Virus record (IMG/VR): IMGVR_UViG_3300043466_000541
Location: 1-25,325 of that record
Direction: 5' to 3' (one strand)
Origin: a virus
DNA length: 25,325 nucleotides
Shown here: piece after piece, positions 15,538 to 23,645 of the stretch
Layout: each line of letters opens with the position of its first letter
Numbering within the stretch: position 1 is the first letter of the stretch
The notes under the pieces: model-generated
Told to the model about the DNA's origin: nothing
Seen by the model: the letters and a program-made list of their open reading frames with translations, nothing else
Database searches by the model: none
Made by a program: the position numbers and the translations under genes

Positions 15538-16221
15538 TTATTGTTTTAATAATTGTATTTTATTTGGGTTTTGTTCTGCTATTATAGACATGTATATAAT
15601 AGCTGTTTTTATAATTTTAAAACATGTTTGGTCAGGAAATTGTAATACTGTACTACCATTATTACCAAAAGCTACTTTAGTAGGTTTAGATAGATAATCC
15701 ATATAAATAGCTTCTATATTAAACTGTTTTATGTTTTTATAAAAATTATAAACATATAAATTATTACCAGATAAATGAGAAATAGGGCTTTCTTGACTAG
15801 TTTTAAATATTGAGTTTTCTAATATCGTTTTTATATCTTCTGTTTCTGTTAATCTGTTAGGTACTTCTCTTGTAATATCACAATTTAATGGTTTTACTAA
15901 AGTACTGTCGTTTAACAAATGCCTGTAATTTTCAGGTAATGTTATGTAACTAACAGGATAACTACCTATAGTAGTTGTTAATAAAGTATTAGTATTTCCT
16001 AATACTTCTAATATTTTTAAATCATCAATAGATGCTTGTACATCTTGATATTTTTCTGGTTTTTGTACTGCATATTTATCAGGAAAAGCTAATTGAATAA
16101 ATAAATCCGTACAATAATTCCAATTGTAATCTAGTTCTTGTAATTGCACATTTGCATAAGCAAAGGATGCAATTGCTTGCACCCCTTGCTGTATGTAAAT
16201 ATACGCTTCTTTAACTGTCAT
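15538..16221 (-). CDS. Head-tail adaptor / ring-type protein (227 aa)
   Basis: A helical N-terminus (MTVKEAYIYIQQGVQAIASF, then a second helix with YCTDLFIQLAFPDKY) leads into a beta-rich region containing VSYITLPENYRHLLNDSTLV (about residues 89-108). Next comes the pattern IYMDYLSKPTKVAF (about 173-186), FPDQTCFKIIKTAIIYMSII, and a short tail. The layout 'YxTLPENYRHL ... YxxxPxxV ... FPDxxCxxIIxxAI' is what I recall for connector or ring proteins that sit below the portal in crassviruses and related podoviruses. Position between the head genes and tail genes agrees. The stop lies one base before the next start, implying coupling. The exact ring tier is unknown. Confidence 0.65.
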   Translation of the reverse strand: MTVKEAYIYIQQGVQAIASFAYANVQLQELDYNWNYCTDLFIQLAFPDKYAVQKPEKYQDVQASIDDLKILEVLGNTNTLLTTTIGSYPVSYITLPENYRHLLNDSTLVKPLNCDITREVPNRLTETEDIKTILENSIFKTSQESPISHLSGNNLYVYNFYKNIKQFNIEAIYMDYLSKPTKVAFGNNGSTVLQFPDQTCFKIIKTAIIYMSIIAEQNPNKIQLLKQ

Positions 16222-16230
16222 TAGTTAAGA

Positions 16231-17553
16231 TTAAAAATTAATAATAGCGTTTGGAGCTAATTTTTTCAAAACAGCTTCAAAAGTAGTAACGGCAGTCCAT
16301 GTAGTAGGTACAGCAATTTGAATTGCTGAATTATCTCCTTTATTATGTTCTACACCACTTTCAGTAGTAGTATTGCGGAATAAGATACTGTAGATATTGT
16401 AATTAGTATCTGCATTAGCAAAACGAGGAAGTTGTTTCATCCATTTGCTGAAAGTATCAAACTGACCTCTATAAGCAATAAGACCTTCTTCAATTTTAAC
16501 AATTTCTGCACCAGTACCTAATCCTTGACTTGGATTAACTGTGTAAGTTACAGTAGCGTTTTCAATAACACCTTGTTTAGCATAATTAAATACTGAATTA
16601 GGGCTAATTGTAGTTAGCTGTAATCCAAATTCTGTAGAAGCTGCTTGAGTAGCAAATACTGGAGAAGCTCCACCATTACCATCTAAACGAGTTGCTGTAG
16701 TAGTAACACCTTCATAAGGGTTATCTAAAGTAATAGTCATTACATTTGCAGCAATGTTAGGAGTACCAACAACTTTGTAAGTTACACCACCAATAGTAAT
16801 TAAACTACCGGCTGCAATTGTAGTAGCTGTTAAAGTTGTTGAAGTAATTGTTACTGTTTTACTACCGTTTGTAGCTGTACCTAATTGTACAGCAGCAGCA
16901 CCAGTACCAGTAATTGAACCTCCAATTGCAATTGTAGTTCTAGCACCATTAGCTAAAATTTCAGCAATATGTGTTCTTACAACTCCAATATTAGCAACAC
17001 TATTAATTGCATTTGCAAGTTGTACTAAAATGTCATAAGCAGCTGTAGAAGGGGCTAATGTTGCAGTATTAAATTGCAATTGTTCTCTAATCTGGTCATT
17101 TGTAGAAACTTCTTGTTGAACAGCTAACAAAGTAGCTGAATCATTTTGTACGATAGTAGGTAAATTTAAAGAACCGCTTGTACCATTGTAACCAATTACA
17201 GCCACACCTTGTACAGGAGCAGTATAAGCTTGTTTAATAATACGTGTAATTCCTTTACATTGAATATCACCTGTTTGAACAGGTGTTTCAGTGTAACCTT
17301 GTACAATACGGAATAATGAACCACCACCTGTTATAAAATCATCTACATGACATAGACCTGCTGAAGAAGTTCCATTAGTTAGTAATGTAAAACGATTGTT
17401 GTTAGCTGCGGTAGTTGCATCAATTTCAACTAATCCGTAAATACCAACTGCTCCACTTGCTAAATTTTCTGTGTTAGTACCAGTTAAAGTAGTACTAGAA
17501 GTTTTAGATGGTGCATAGGCTTGGTTGCCTGTAAAGATTAAGATTTTTTTCAT
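16231..17553 (-). CDS. Thr/Ala/Gly-rich major structural protein candidate (440 aa)
   Basis: Begins MKKILIFTGNQAYAPSKTSS and continues with low-charge, Thr/Ala/Gly/Asn-rich sequence of beta character through a central domain (TTIAIGGSITGTGAAAVQLG, around residue 205-224). It ends in a mixed region (EGLIAYRGQFDTFSKWMKQL) and a C-terminal segment ending PNAIINF. Composition and local G+C are those of an abundant, well-expressed virion protein. Its place shortly after the capsid gene suggests a capsid decoration, head-fibre or auxiliary capsid protein; a tail-tube subunit is the main alternative. I do not recognise a named family with confidence. Confidence 0.55.
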   Translation of the reverse strand: MKKILIFTGNQAYAPSKTSSTTLTGTNTENLASGAVGIYGLVEIDATTAANNNRFTLLTNGTSSAGLCHVDDFITGGGSLFRIVQGYTETPVQTGDIQCKGITRIIKQAYTAPVQGVAVIGYNGTSGSLNLPTIVQNDSATLLAVQQEVSTNDQIREQLQFNTATLAPSTAAYDILVQLANAINSVANIGVVRTHIAEILANGARTTIAIGGSITGTGAAAVQLGTATNGSKTVTITSTTLTATTIAAGSLITIGGVTYKVVGTPNIAANVMTITLDNPYEGVTTTATRLDGNGGASPVFATQAASTEFGLQLTTISPNSVFNYAKQGVIENATVTYTVNPSQGLGTGAEIVKIEEGLIAYRGQFDTFSKWMKQLPRFANADTNYNIYSILFRNTTTESGVEHNKGDNSAIQIAVPTTWTAVTTFEAVLKKLAPNAIINF

Positions 17554-17584
17554 TGTTTTGTTTTATTAGATTGTTTATTTGTTT

Positions 17585-18535
17585 TTACTTTTTAAGTAAA
17601 ATATCTTTTAATCTAGCTTTTAGTTTTGATACTTCTCCAGAATTAGTTTGGTCATTTAAATAAGTAATTGCTTCTTTATACGCACCAATTTGTTTATTAT
17701 CTAGGAAATATGTTCCACCTTCTAGTGTTATTAATCTTGTTTGAGTTAATCTATATAATAAAGCTTTTACTTCCAATAAGTCATCGTTGTATTTTGTAAC
17801 AAATTCAACAGGTTTTTGGTTAGCTATTTCTTTAAGGCGCATTAATTTATCTGTTAAATCTACATTGTAGAATAATTCATGGTCTTCTTTTAATAAGTCT
17901 AACATGTATTCTACTTTTTCAGTTTTACCAGTTTCTTTTACTAAAGTAACTAATTCAACATATTTAGCATCTGCTATAGATATTTGGTCAAATTTCTTAC
18001 GACTTTCTGCTTTAGCTACAGATAAATCATTCATAATGAATTTAAACAAATCTGGATTATCACGTTCTTCTGGTAAGAAAGCTACTCCATTAGATTGTTT
18101 TGCAAATTCAGCTTTAATATACTGGTCTAAATATTTAGGTTTTTTAATAAATATTTCTTCACCATCTAATTTAACTTTTTCTTCAGTGTAAGAAGCATCT
18201 AAAATTAAACCTCTTTCTGGTACAGCTAAAGTAAATTCTGCCCAAAAAGTTGTCATTGCATCATCAAATCCTAAATCTTTAGGATTTTTATTAATTAATT
18301 GAGAAGAATAAAATCGTTCTTGATTTGTATCTAATCCTCTAATAATTGCGGTAGTAGTATAACCGTTAATAACTTTATATTGAGAACTTATATTACCTTT
18401 GTAATATGAACTATCTCGCAGTTGTTTAGGGAGAGGATGATAATCATCCTCTCTCCTATTAACTGTGATTTTATAGATTTGTTCAACTGTTTTTATTTCA
18501 GTTGGTTTTTCTTGTTGTTTAGCTATTGCTTCCAT
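17585..18535 (-). CDS. Conserved head-module protein of unknown function (316 aa)
   Basis: Lys/Glu/Asp/Leu-rich soluble protein, with a mixed N-terminal half (QIYKITVNRREDDYHPLPKQ, about residues 19-38) and a mainly helical C-terminal half. The C-terminus includes LITLEGGTYFLDNKQIGAYK (about 268-287) and ends in a Lys/Leu helix. The GGxYFxxNKxxGxxxEAIxYL pattern is one I recall from uncharacterised proteins just downstream of capsid genes in Bacteroidota phages. A -7-type promoter sequence lies 49 bases before the start at the end of the capsid gene. It may help capsid completion or head-tail joining; the function is unknown. Confidence 0.5.
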   Translation of the reverse strand: MEAIAKQQEKPTEIKTVEQIYKITVNRREDDYHPLPKQLRDSSYYKGNISSQYKVINGYTTTAIIRGLDTNQERFYSSQLINKNPKDLGFDDAMTTFWAEFTLAVPERGLILDASYTEEKVKLDGEEIFIKKPKYLDQYIKAEFAKQSNGVAFLPEERDNPDLFKFIMNDLSVAKAESRKKFDQISIADAKYVELVTLVKETGKTEKVEYMLDLLKEDHELFYNVDLTDKLMRLKEIANQKPVEFVTKYNDDLLEVKALLYRLTQTRLITLEGGTYFLDNKQIGAYKEAITYLNDQTNSGEVSKLKARLKDILLKK

Positions 18536-18583
18536 TTTTATTTTATTAAGTTTAAGTTGAAATTTATTTTATTTGGATTTTTA

Positions 18584-18591
18584 CAAAGCTA
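18584..18591 (-). promoter_or_regulatory. Possible Bacteroidota -7 element downstream of the capsid gene
   Basis: TAGCTTTG on the minus strand matches the TAnnTTTG -7 consensus perfectly, 1 base after the capsid stop codon and 48 bases before the next ATG (18535). The -33 position is poor (no TTTG 19-21 bases upstream), so activity is doubtful. Confidence 0.3.
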
Positions 18592-18592
18592 C

Positions 18593-20107
18593 TTATTGAC
18601 CAAGATTACATAACAATTTGAAACAAGATGATGGGCGTTTAATTTGAATACCACCTGTTCTTACATTTTCAATACTTGTTGCATCTCTATCAGTAGCACG
18701 ATAAACTGTTTCTGGGTAACCCATTGGGGTATAAACACCCGGAACTACAAAGTTAATGTTCTCAGCACCATCTTGAACAATATATTGAAGATTAGCTTCT
18801 CCTTGATATACTGTTTGGTCTATAAAGTAGAAGTGATGTGAACAAATTGGTAATCCTGAAACTGGATGTTTAGGTTGACCTTCTGCATATACACCTCTAT
18901 CAAACATTGGATGATAATGTACTGTTAACATTTGACCATCAATATGACGGAATGAACTAAAGAACGAACCGTAAACCATATCCCAAGTATTTTCTCCTTT
19001 AGAGAATTGTCTACTATCAATAAGTTGAGTAAATCCTTTTAACTCATTTTTAATCATTTTATCAAATCCTTCCATACCACCTTTACCTGTGTAAACGTGA
19101 ATATCAGATACTTCATCTGTAATGTTAAAAGTAACATCACGAACCATGTTAAAGAACTTGTTATAGGTCAATATTGAGTAAGTATCAATATTACTTGTAG
19201 GAATTTGTTGGTCAATACCAGCTCCAGATGTAATTGGAATAGATGTTTCATTATCTACTGTATAAAATTCACCTGTATTTGATTTTGCGTATTGCGACCA
19301 CCAAATATCATGTTCACGAGCCTCATTAAAATATAACATTGACATGTACAATTCATAATCCATATAAGATTTGAATAGTTTACCATCAATAGGAATATGA
19401 AAACGCATTACTTTTTTAGCAAGATTTCCTTTGTATTTGTAAGAATTACGATGCATGCTAATCATGTTAGTAGCCATACTAGGCATTTGTGAACGTGATT
19501 CAGTTCCTTTTGAACCTTCAAAAGGTACTTTAGCAACACCACCAGTCCAAACACTACCTTGCGCTAAACAGCTAAGTGGCATATATAAACCAGAAGTGCC
19601 TGCAAAGATTTTAACAGTATATTCCCAACCATCTGATACTGGAATAGGGTCTTCTTGTACACGACATTGTAGTTGCGCTCTATTAATTGTAGGTGGGTAC
19701 AATGTTTGTTGGCGATAAAACCATCTATCTGCAAACACAATTTTAAAAATACTTCCACCTAAACCTGGTCTATCACCAGCAGTATAATAGCTTCTTACTA
19801 CTAAAGAAGATTTTTTAGGTGCGCCCATTACTGGATATTTATATTCAAAGTTAGCATCATCAAGTTTTACTTTGGTAATAGTTTTAGCTTTACCTTCAAT
19901 ACCTGCTTTGCTTCCTTCTGTGTAAGCTAGAATAGGAAAGTTTTTCTTACCATATTCTTTGTCATTGTAAATCATGTGAGTTACAATAGGAGTTAACAAT
20001 GTAGCTTCTGACTGCATTGCTCTTGATAGTTCAGTAATAGAACTGTAGTCTTTATCTTTATATGTATCTTGATAAAGCTTCAACTCTGGTTTAATTTTTC
20101 CACTCAT
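18593..20107 (-). CDS. Major capsid protein, HK97-fold type (504 aa)
   Basis: Length (504) and position (after portal and scaffold) fit crassvirus major capsid proteins. The N-terminus MSGKIKPELKLYQDTYKDKD precedes an Ala/Met helix and TPIVTHMIYNDKEYGKKNFP (about residues 39-58). The pattern GGSIFKIVFADRWFYRQQTL followed by RVQEDPIPVSDGWEYTVKIF (about 149-168) matches my memory of the capsid's extended-loop and axial domains. There is no signal peptide, membrane segment or protease site cluster; crassvirus capsid proteins are assembled without a visible fused scaffold. The leader upstream of the ATG is A/T-rich without a Shine-Dalgarno sequence, as is usual in Bacteroidota. Capsid identity is well supported by context, while the fold is inferred. 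Confidence 0.78.
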   Translation of the reverse strand: MSGKIKPELKLYQDTYKDKDYSSITELSRAMQSEATLLTPIVTHMIYNDKEYGKKNFPILAYTEGSKAGIEGKAKTITKVKLDDANFEYKYPVMGAPKKSSLVVRSYYTAGDRPGLGGSIFKIVFADRWFYRQQTLYPPTINRAQLQCRVQEDPIPVSDGWEYTVKIFAGTSGLYMPLSCLAQGSVWTGGVAKVPFEGSKGTESRSQMPSMATNMISMHRNSYKYKGNLAKKVMRFHIPIDGKLFKSYMDYELYMSMLYFNEAREHDIWWSQYAKSNTGEFYTVDNETSIPITSGAGIDQQIPTSNIDTYSILTYNKFFNMVRDVTFNITDEVSDIHVYTGKGGMEGFDKMIKNELKGFTQLIDSRQFSKGENTWDMVYGSFFSSFRHIDGQMLTVHYHPMFDRGVYAEGQPKHPVSGLPICSHHFYFIDQTVYQGEANLQYIVQDGAENINFVVPGVYTPMGYPETVYRATDRDATSIENVRTGGIQIKRPSSCFKLLCNLGQ

Positions 20108-20137
20108 GTTGTTTATTTATTTAGTTGTTTATAGTTA

Positions 20138-21214
20138 TTAGGTTTGTTTATTACCTAGTTTTCTTTTTAATTCTTCAAAAGACATTTCTGGAATATCTTT
20201 AGAATCACCTGCTTTACCAGCTAATGCTGGTTTTCTATTTCCACTAGATGCTGCAACTACTTGTTTTTTTTCTACACCTTTGATATTAAAATCTTTATAA
20301 AGCATATATTCAATAAGTAATTGTGTTTCTGTATCTAATTTATTCCATTTTTCTTCACGGTCTTTTGAAAAAAGATATTTGTTAAAAGTAGTTCTTTCTG
20401 TTTCAGGTATAATTAATCTATTTGCTAATTTACCTGTTTTAATAATTTCATTAACTTCTTTTATTTCTTTATCTCTAAGTTCTTGTTCTGTTTTAGCTTT
20501 TACCGCTTCTTGTTTTGCAATAGCATCAGCATTTTGTTTTACACTCTGCTTAATTTTTTCTTGAAAATCTTTAGATTCAGTTAATAATTCATCATCATCT
20601 TTTAATTGTTCAATAATTGCATCAAGTTTTTTACCTTTAATTCCTTGTTGTTCATACACTGAACGAACAAATTTTTCATGCCCTTCAATATCATCATCAG
20701 AAATTTCAATTGTAAAAGCTTCAGCTTCTTTTTGAGCTTTCCAACTAGCTACTGATTTACCTTCTTTTTTCCATTCAGAAAGACTTTTAATGTCTTCATC
20801 CTCTTCTAAGATTTGAGCTGCTATTTCTTTAACTTTTTTAACATCTCTAATTTCGTAAAACTTTTTAATTGCTTCAACAGAGTTGTCTTTTAAATCTAGT
20901 TCTTTAAAATCATCATCATCTTCGTAACCGTAATTAGTTAATAAAGTTTTTAATGTAGATGGTTCATCTTCATCTTCATCTTTATCTTCATCATCATCGT
21001 TGTTAGAATCGTTGTTAAATGCAAAATTTAAATCTTTAGATGTTGATGATTCTTCATCCCAAGATAAATCAGTACCATCAGGTTCATCATTAGTTGCATT
21101 GTTAGTTGCATTGTTACTAGGCGCATCAGGGGTTTTTTCTGGGTCTTCCAGATTAAACTTTTGGTTCATCATTTCAGCCATTTCGTCTGAAACAAAAATT
21201 TGTGGTTCTACCAT
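20138..21214 (-). CDS. Acidic scaffold-like protein (358 aa)
   Basis: Highly acidic N-terminal third (residues about 17-95), with a NNATNNATN repeat and an unbroken run of Asp/Glu (DDDEDKDEDEDE, around 72-83), probably disordered. Charged helical and coiled-coil regions follow (about 105-275). The C-terminal part is more basic and ends in a helix (MSFEELKRKLGNKQT). Acidic disordered, coiled-coil centre and short basic C-terminal helix is the usual layout of phage internal scaffolds, and the gene lies exactly between portal and capsid genes. A promoter-like element stands 43 bases upstream. No protease motif was seen. Scaffold is inferred from layout and position; sequence homology was not recognised. 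Confidence 0.6.
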   Translation of the reverse strand: MVEPQIFVSDEMAEMMNQKFNLEDPEKTPDAPSNNATNNATNDEPDGTDLSWDEESSTSKDLNFAFNNDSNNDDDEDKDEDEDEPSTLKTLLTNYGYEDDDDFKELDLKDNSVEAIKKFYEIRDVKKVKEIAAQILEEDEDIKSLSEWKKEGKSVASWKAQKEAEAFTIEISDDDIEGHEKFVRSVYEQQGIKGKKLDAIIEQLKDDDELLTESKDFQEKIKQSVKQNADAIAKQEAVKAKTEQELRDKEIKEVNEIIKTGKLANRLIIPETERTTFNKYLFSKDREEKWNKLDTETQLLIEYMLYKDFNIKGVEKKQVVAASSGNRKPALAGKAGDSKDIPEMSFEELKRKLGNKQT

Positions 21215-21257
21215 AATTATTAAATTTAAGTTGTGTGTATTTATTTAAAACCGAATA

Positions 21258-21290
21258 CAAATTTACACAATTTACAACAGTTATTTTAAA
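21258..21290 (-). promoter_or_regulatory. Bacteroidota-type promoter ahead of the scaffold-capsid genes
   Basis: On the minus strand TTTA (21287-21290, three of four matches to the -33 TTTG) is followed by 21 bases and TAAATTTG (21258-21265), a perfect match to the -7 consensus TAnnTTTG. Transcription would start near 21250 and leave a leader of about 35 bases before the ATG at 21214. It lies in the longest gene-free stretch of the window (21215-21320) and could give extra transcription of the most abundant virion proteins. Confidence 0.5.
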
Positions 21291-21315
21291 CTATTTTAAG
21301 TGTATTAATTGTGTA
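21264..21315. repeat. 9-bp inverted repeat spanning the capsid-operon promoter
   Basis: TACACAATT (21264-21272) and AATTGTGTA (21307-21315) on the plus strand are perfect inverted copies 34 bases apart. One arm overlaps the -7 element by two bases and the other lies upstream of the -33 position, so it could be a divided operator. TGTAAATT also occurs twice in tandem next to the -7 element on the minus strand. Confidence 0.4.
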
Positions 21316-21320
21316 TAGAT

Positions 21321-23639
21321 TTATTTTTTTGCTCCTCTATTTGAAGCATTTTTCTTTGCTATTTCTAAATCATTTACCATATTTTCTCTAGCTATTTTAA
21401 CATCATCCATTCTTTTTTGTTTCGATTCTTCTAATTTTTGTTGTTCTAAATCAATTTTTCTAAAAATTTCTTGTTGTTTAATAGCAAGTTCTTGTATTTT
21501 AACAGCATCTACAGTACCTTCTTCACCCATTTGAAAAGATAATGCTTGTGCTTGTGCTTGTAAAACAGCTATATATTTTTTAGTATCATTGTTTTCATCA
21601 ATTTCATATATTTTAAGCTGTCTATCTTTTTCTTTATCAGCAACTTCTTCTGCTTTTAATTGTTGTTCTGCTTGAACATTACCTTGTTGTTGTTCATTGA
21701 ATTTAGCTTCTATCGCATCTATTTCTTCAATCAATTTACTCATATTAGTAGCTCTAGCAATTCTAGGTAATAATCCTATTTGGTTAGATTGTTGTGCTAC
21801 ATTACCTAATTGTTGTTTCATCATTTGTAGTTCTTTAGTAGCTTTTGTACTATTTTCTACATAAATACCATGTTCTGAAAAAGGATAAACAGTAGGGTCT
21901 AAATTGTAATAAACTTCTTTCATATCACTATTTACATAAGCACCTTTTTTACCATTAGCCCAAGCTACTTTAGAGAAATCTAATAAACATTGTAAATCTC
22001 TAATAATTGTTTCTTCATGTTGTTTAAAAAATTCTTCACTAATAACAGAACTTCTGTATATAGCTTCTTCATTTACAGCTTTTCCATCAGAAGCCATATT
22101 TTGACCTTTTCTTTGTCTACTTATACCAACTGATTCATCCCAATCTTCTTTTATCTGCCTAAGAATACCATACATTTCTTTAATGTATTGTGTTAACCCC
22201 ATATCAATACTTTTCATGTATTGCATAGCTTGCATTGTTTGTGGATTAGTTTCATCCATAAATAAGTAACCATGAGCATCAGCATAATACATCATAGTAA
22301 ATTCATCCCAACCTTCTTTTTGAGGTATAATCCCTAAAGGAATAGTCATTATTTTATCTTTATTTTTAGCTATAATTTTTTCTAAATGGTAATGTATTAT
22401 ATTATATTTAATTTGATATACAATTCCTTTTTCTATAATAGATTGAGGAATAATATAATTATTCATAAATATTCTACCGTTGTATAAATTTTTACATTTA
22501 TTAGGGTTATTATAAGTACCACGTTGAAATTCAATTGGTTGTACTCCTAATATATGTTGACCATCTATTCTATACCCTTCCCATTTTTCATTAACCCAAT
22601 ATTCTTCTACTTCTTCTGTATCTAAAGCTATATAAGTTTCATCGTAATCTTCTTTATAAAAATTTCCAAAAACGTCTTTACCAGTAACACGTTTCATCAT
22701 TTTCATAGAAGTCCAATTAATATGCTCTACCATTAATCCTTCGGTTTGAGTAGTAAATGGTTGTGACATATCTCCTTTTAACATATCTGTAGTTATACCT
22801 GTATAAACAGATTGATAGCCAACATTACCAATACGTAATTCTAATTCAGGTAATATTTTTTGAAAATCTTTATTATCAGAAAAAATATCCATTATTTCTG
22901 ACATAGGTAATGTTACAGCACGTTTAACTGCTTCACAGTCTTCTATAAAATCAACATTAGGTGTATTAGTAAAACTAATTTCTAATGGACTAACCCAATT
23001 ATAAACTATATCATTATATTGTATATCTCTGTAAGTAAACATACGAGCTAAAACAATAAAATCATAAAGTGTTTTACGTCTAATTAAATCAACTTCAGAA
23101 TCTTTTAAAATAACATCTAACCCTTGTTGACCCATTAATGCTAATTGGTCTTTAATATTAGAAACAGTTTTTCTAATAATATCATCAGATAATGGTGTTT
23201 GAGCTATTTCTTGCGGAGCTAATCCTTCTTTTACTAAATTATTTACAAATTCTTGTTTTAATTGTTGTAGAAGTAATTCATATTCTTTTTCTTCTTTTAA
23301 ACTTTCAATATTAGAATTAATTGCTATAACCATTGGGTTAAACAATCTTTCACTTAATTCTCCAAGAAGAGTTTGAATATTACCAGATAAAATGTCAATA
23401 TTACGCATTTTAGCTGGATACCCTTTTAATTTAGTGTCGTTAGTATTTAATGGATTTGTAACGTAAGTATATACGCTTTCATCCATTTTACCTGCTGCTG
23501 CTGCGTATAAAACTAAAGCATCGCTATTAACAACAGGATATAAATTAGTTCTACCACACCAATATATTACGTTTTTTTCTTTCCAATCTTGATTCTTTTT
23601 ACTTAAAAGTAATCGTTGTTCTGGTCTTGATATATTCAT
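21321..23639 (-). CDS. Portal protein (772 aa)
   Basis: Long soluble protein following the terminase by 6 bases, the usual place of the portal. Early motifs fit crassvirus portals: a Tyr/Ala region ending in SVYTYVTNPLNT (about residues 56-67), GYPAKMRNIDILSGNIQTLL (73-92) and a conserved GELSERLFNP just after. The centre has the mixed alpha/beta pattern of clip, wing and stem regions. The last about 130 residues (640-772) are Gln/Glu/Lys-rich and strongly helical, suggesting the C-terminal barrel or an internal coiled coil. Family length is about 750-850 residues, so the gene looks complete. The product forms the dodecameric channel at the capsid vertex that docks the terminase and the ring proteins. 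No catalytic function is expected. Confidence 0.78.
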   Translation of the reverse strand: MNISRPEQRLLLSKKNQDWKEKNVIYWCGRTNLYPVVNSDALVLYAAAAGKMDESVYTYVTNPLNTNDTKLKGYPAKMRNIDILSGNIQTLLGELSERLFNPMVIAINSNIESLKEEKEYELLLQQLKQEFVNNLVKEGLAPQEIAQTPLSDDIIRKTVSNIKDQLALMGQQGLDVILKDSEVDLIRRKTLYDFIVLARMFTYRDIQYNDIVYNWVSPLEISFTNTPNVDFIEDCEAVKRAVTLPMSEIMDIFSDNKDFQKILPELELRIGNVGYQSVYTGITTDMLKGDMSQPFTTQTEGLMVEHINWTSMKMMKRVTGKDVFGNFYKEDYDETYIALDTEEVEEYWVNEKWEGYRIDGQHILGVQPIEFQRGTYNNPNKCKNLYNGRIFMNNYIIPQSIIEKGIVYQIKYNIIHYHLEKIIAKNKDKIMTIPLGIIPQKEGWDEFTMMYYADAHGYLFMDETNPQTMQAMQYMKSIDMGLTQYIKEMYGILRQIKEDWDESVGISRQRKGQNMASDGKAVNEEAIYRSSVISEEFFKQHEETIIRDLQCLLDFSKVAWANGKKGAYVNSDMKEVYYNLDPTVYPFSEHGIYVENSTKATKELQMMKQQLGNVAQQSNQIGLLPRIARATNMSKLIEEIDAIEAKFNEQQQGNVQAEQQLKAEEVADKEKDRQLKIYEIDENNDTKKYIAVLQAQAQALSFQMGEEGTVDAVKIQELAIKQQEIFRKIDLEQQKLEESKQKRMDDVKIARENMVNDLEIAKKNASNRGAKK

Positions 23640-23645
23640 TGTATT

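Noticed and set aside
19564-19758. Minus-strand frame of 64 codons inside the capsid gene
   Set aside because: Out of frame within a strongly supported capsid gene and without sensible protein features.
17904-21248. Plus-strand frames at 17904-18191, 18422-18613, 18644-18841, 19455-19718, 20379-20564 and 21000-21248
   Set aside because: They mirror the head genes on the minus strand; the last is the complement of the acidic run of the scaffold-like protein.
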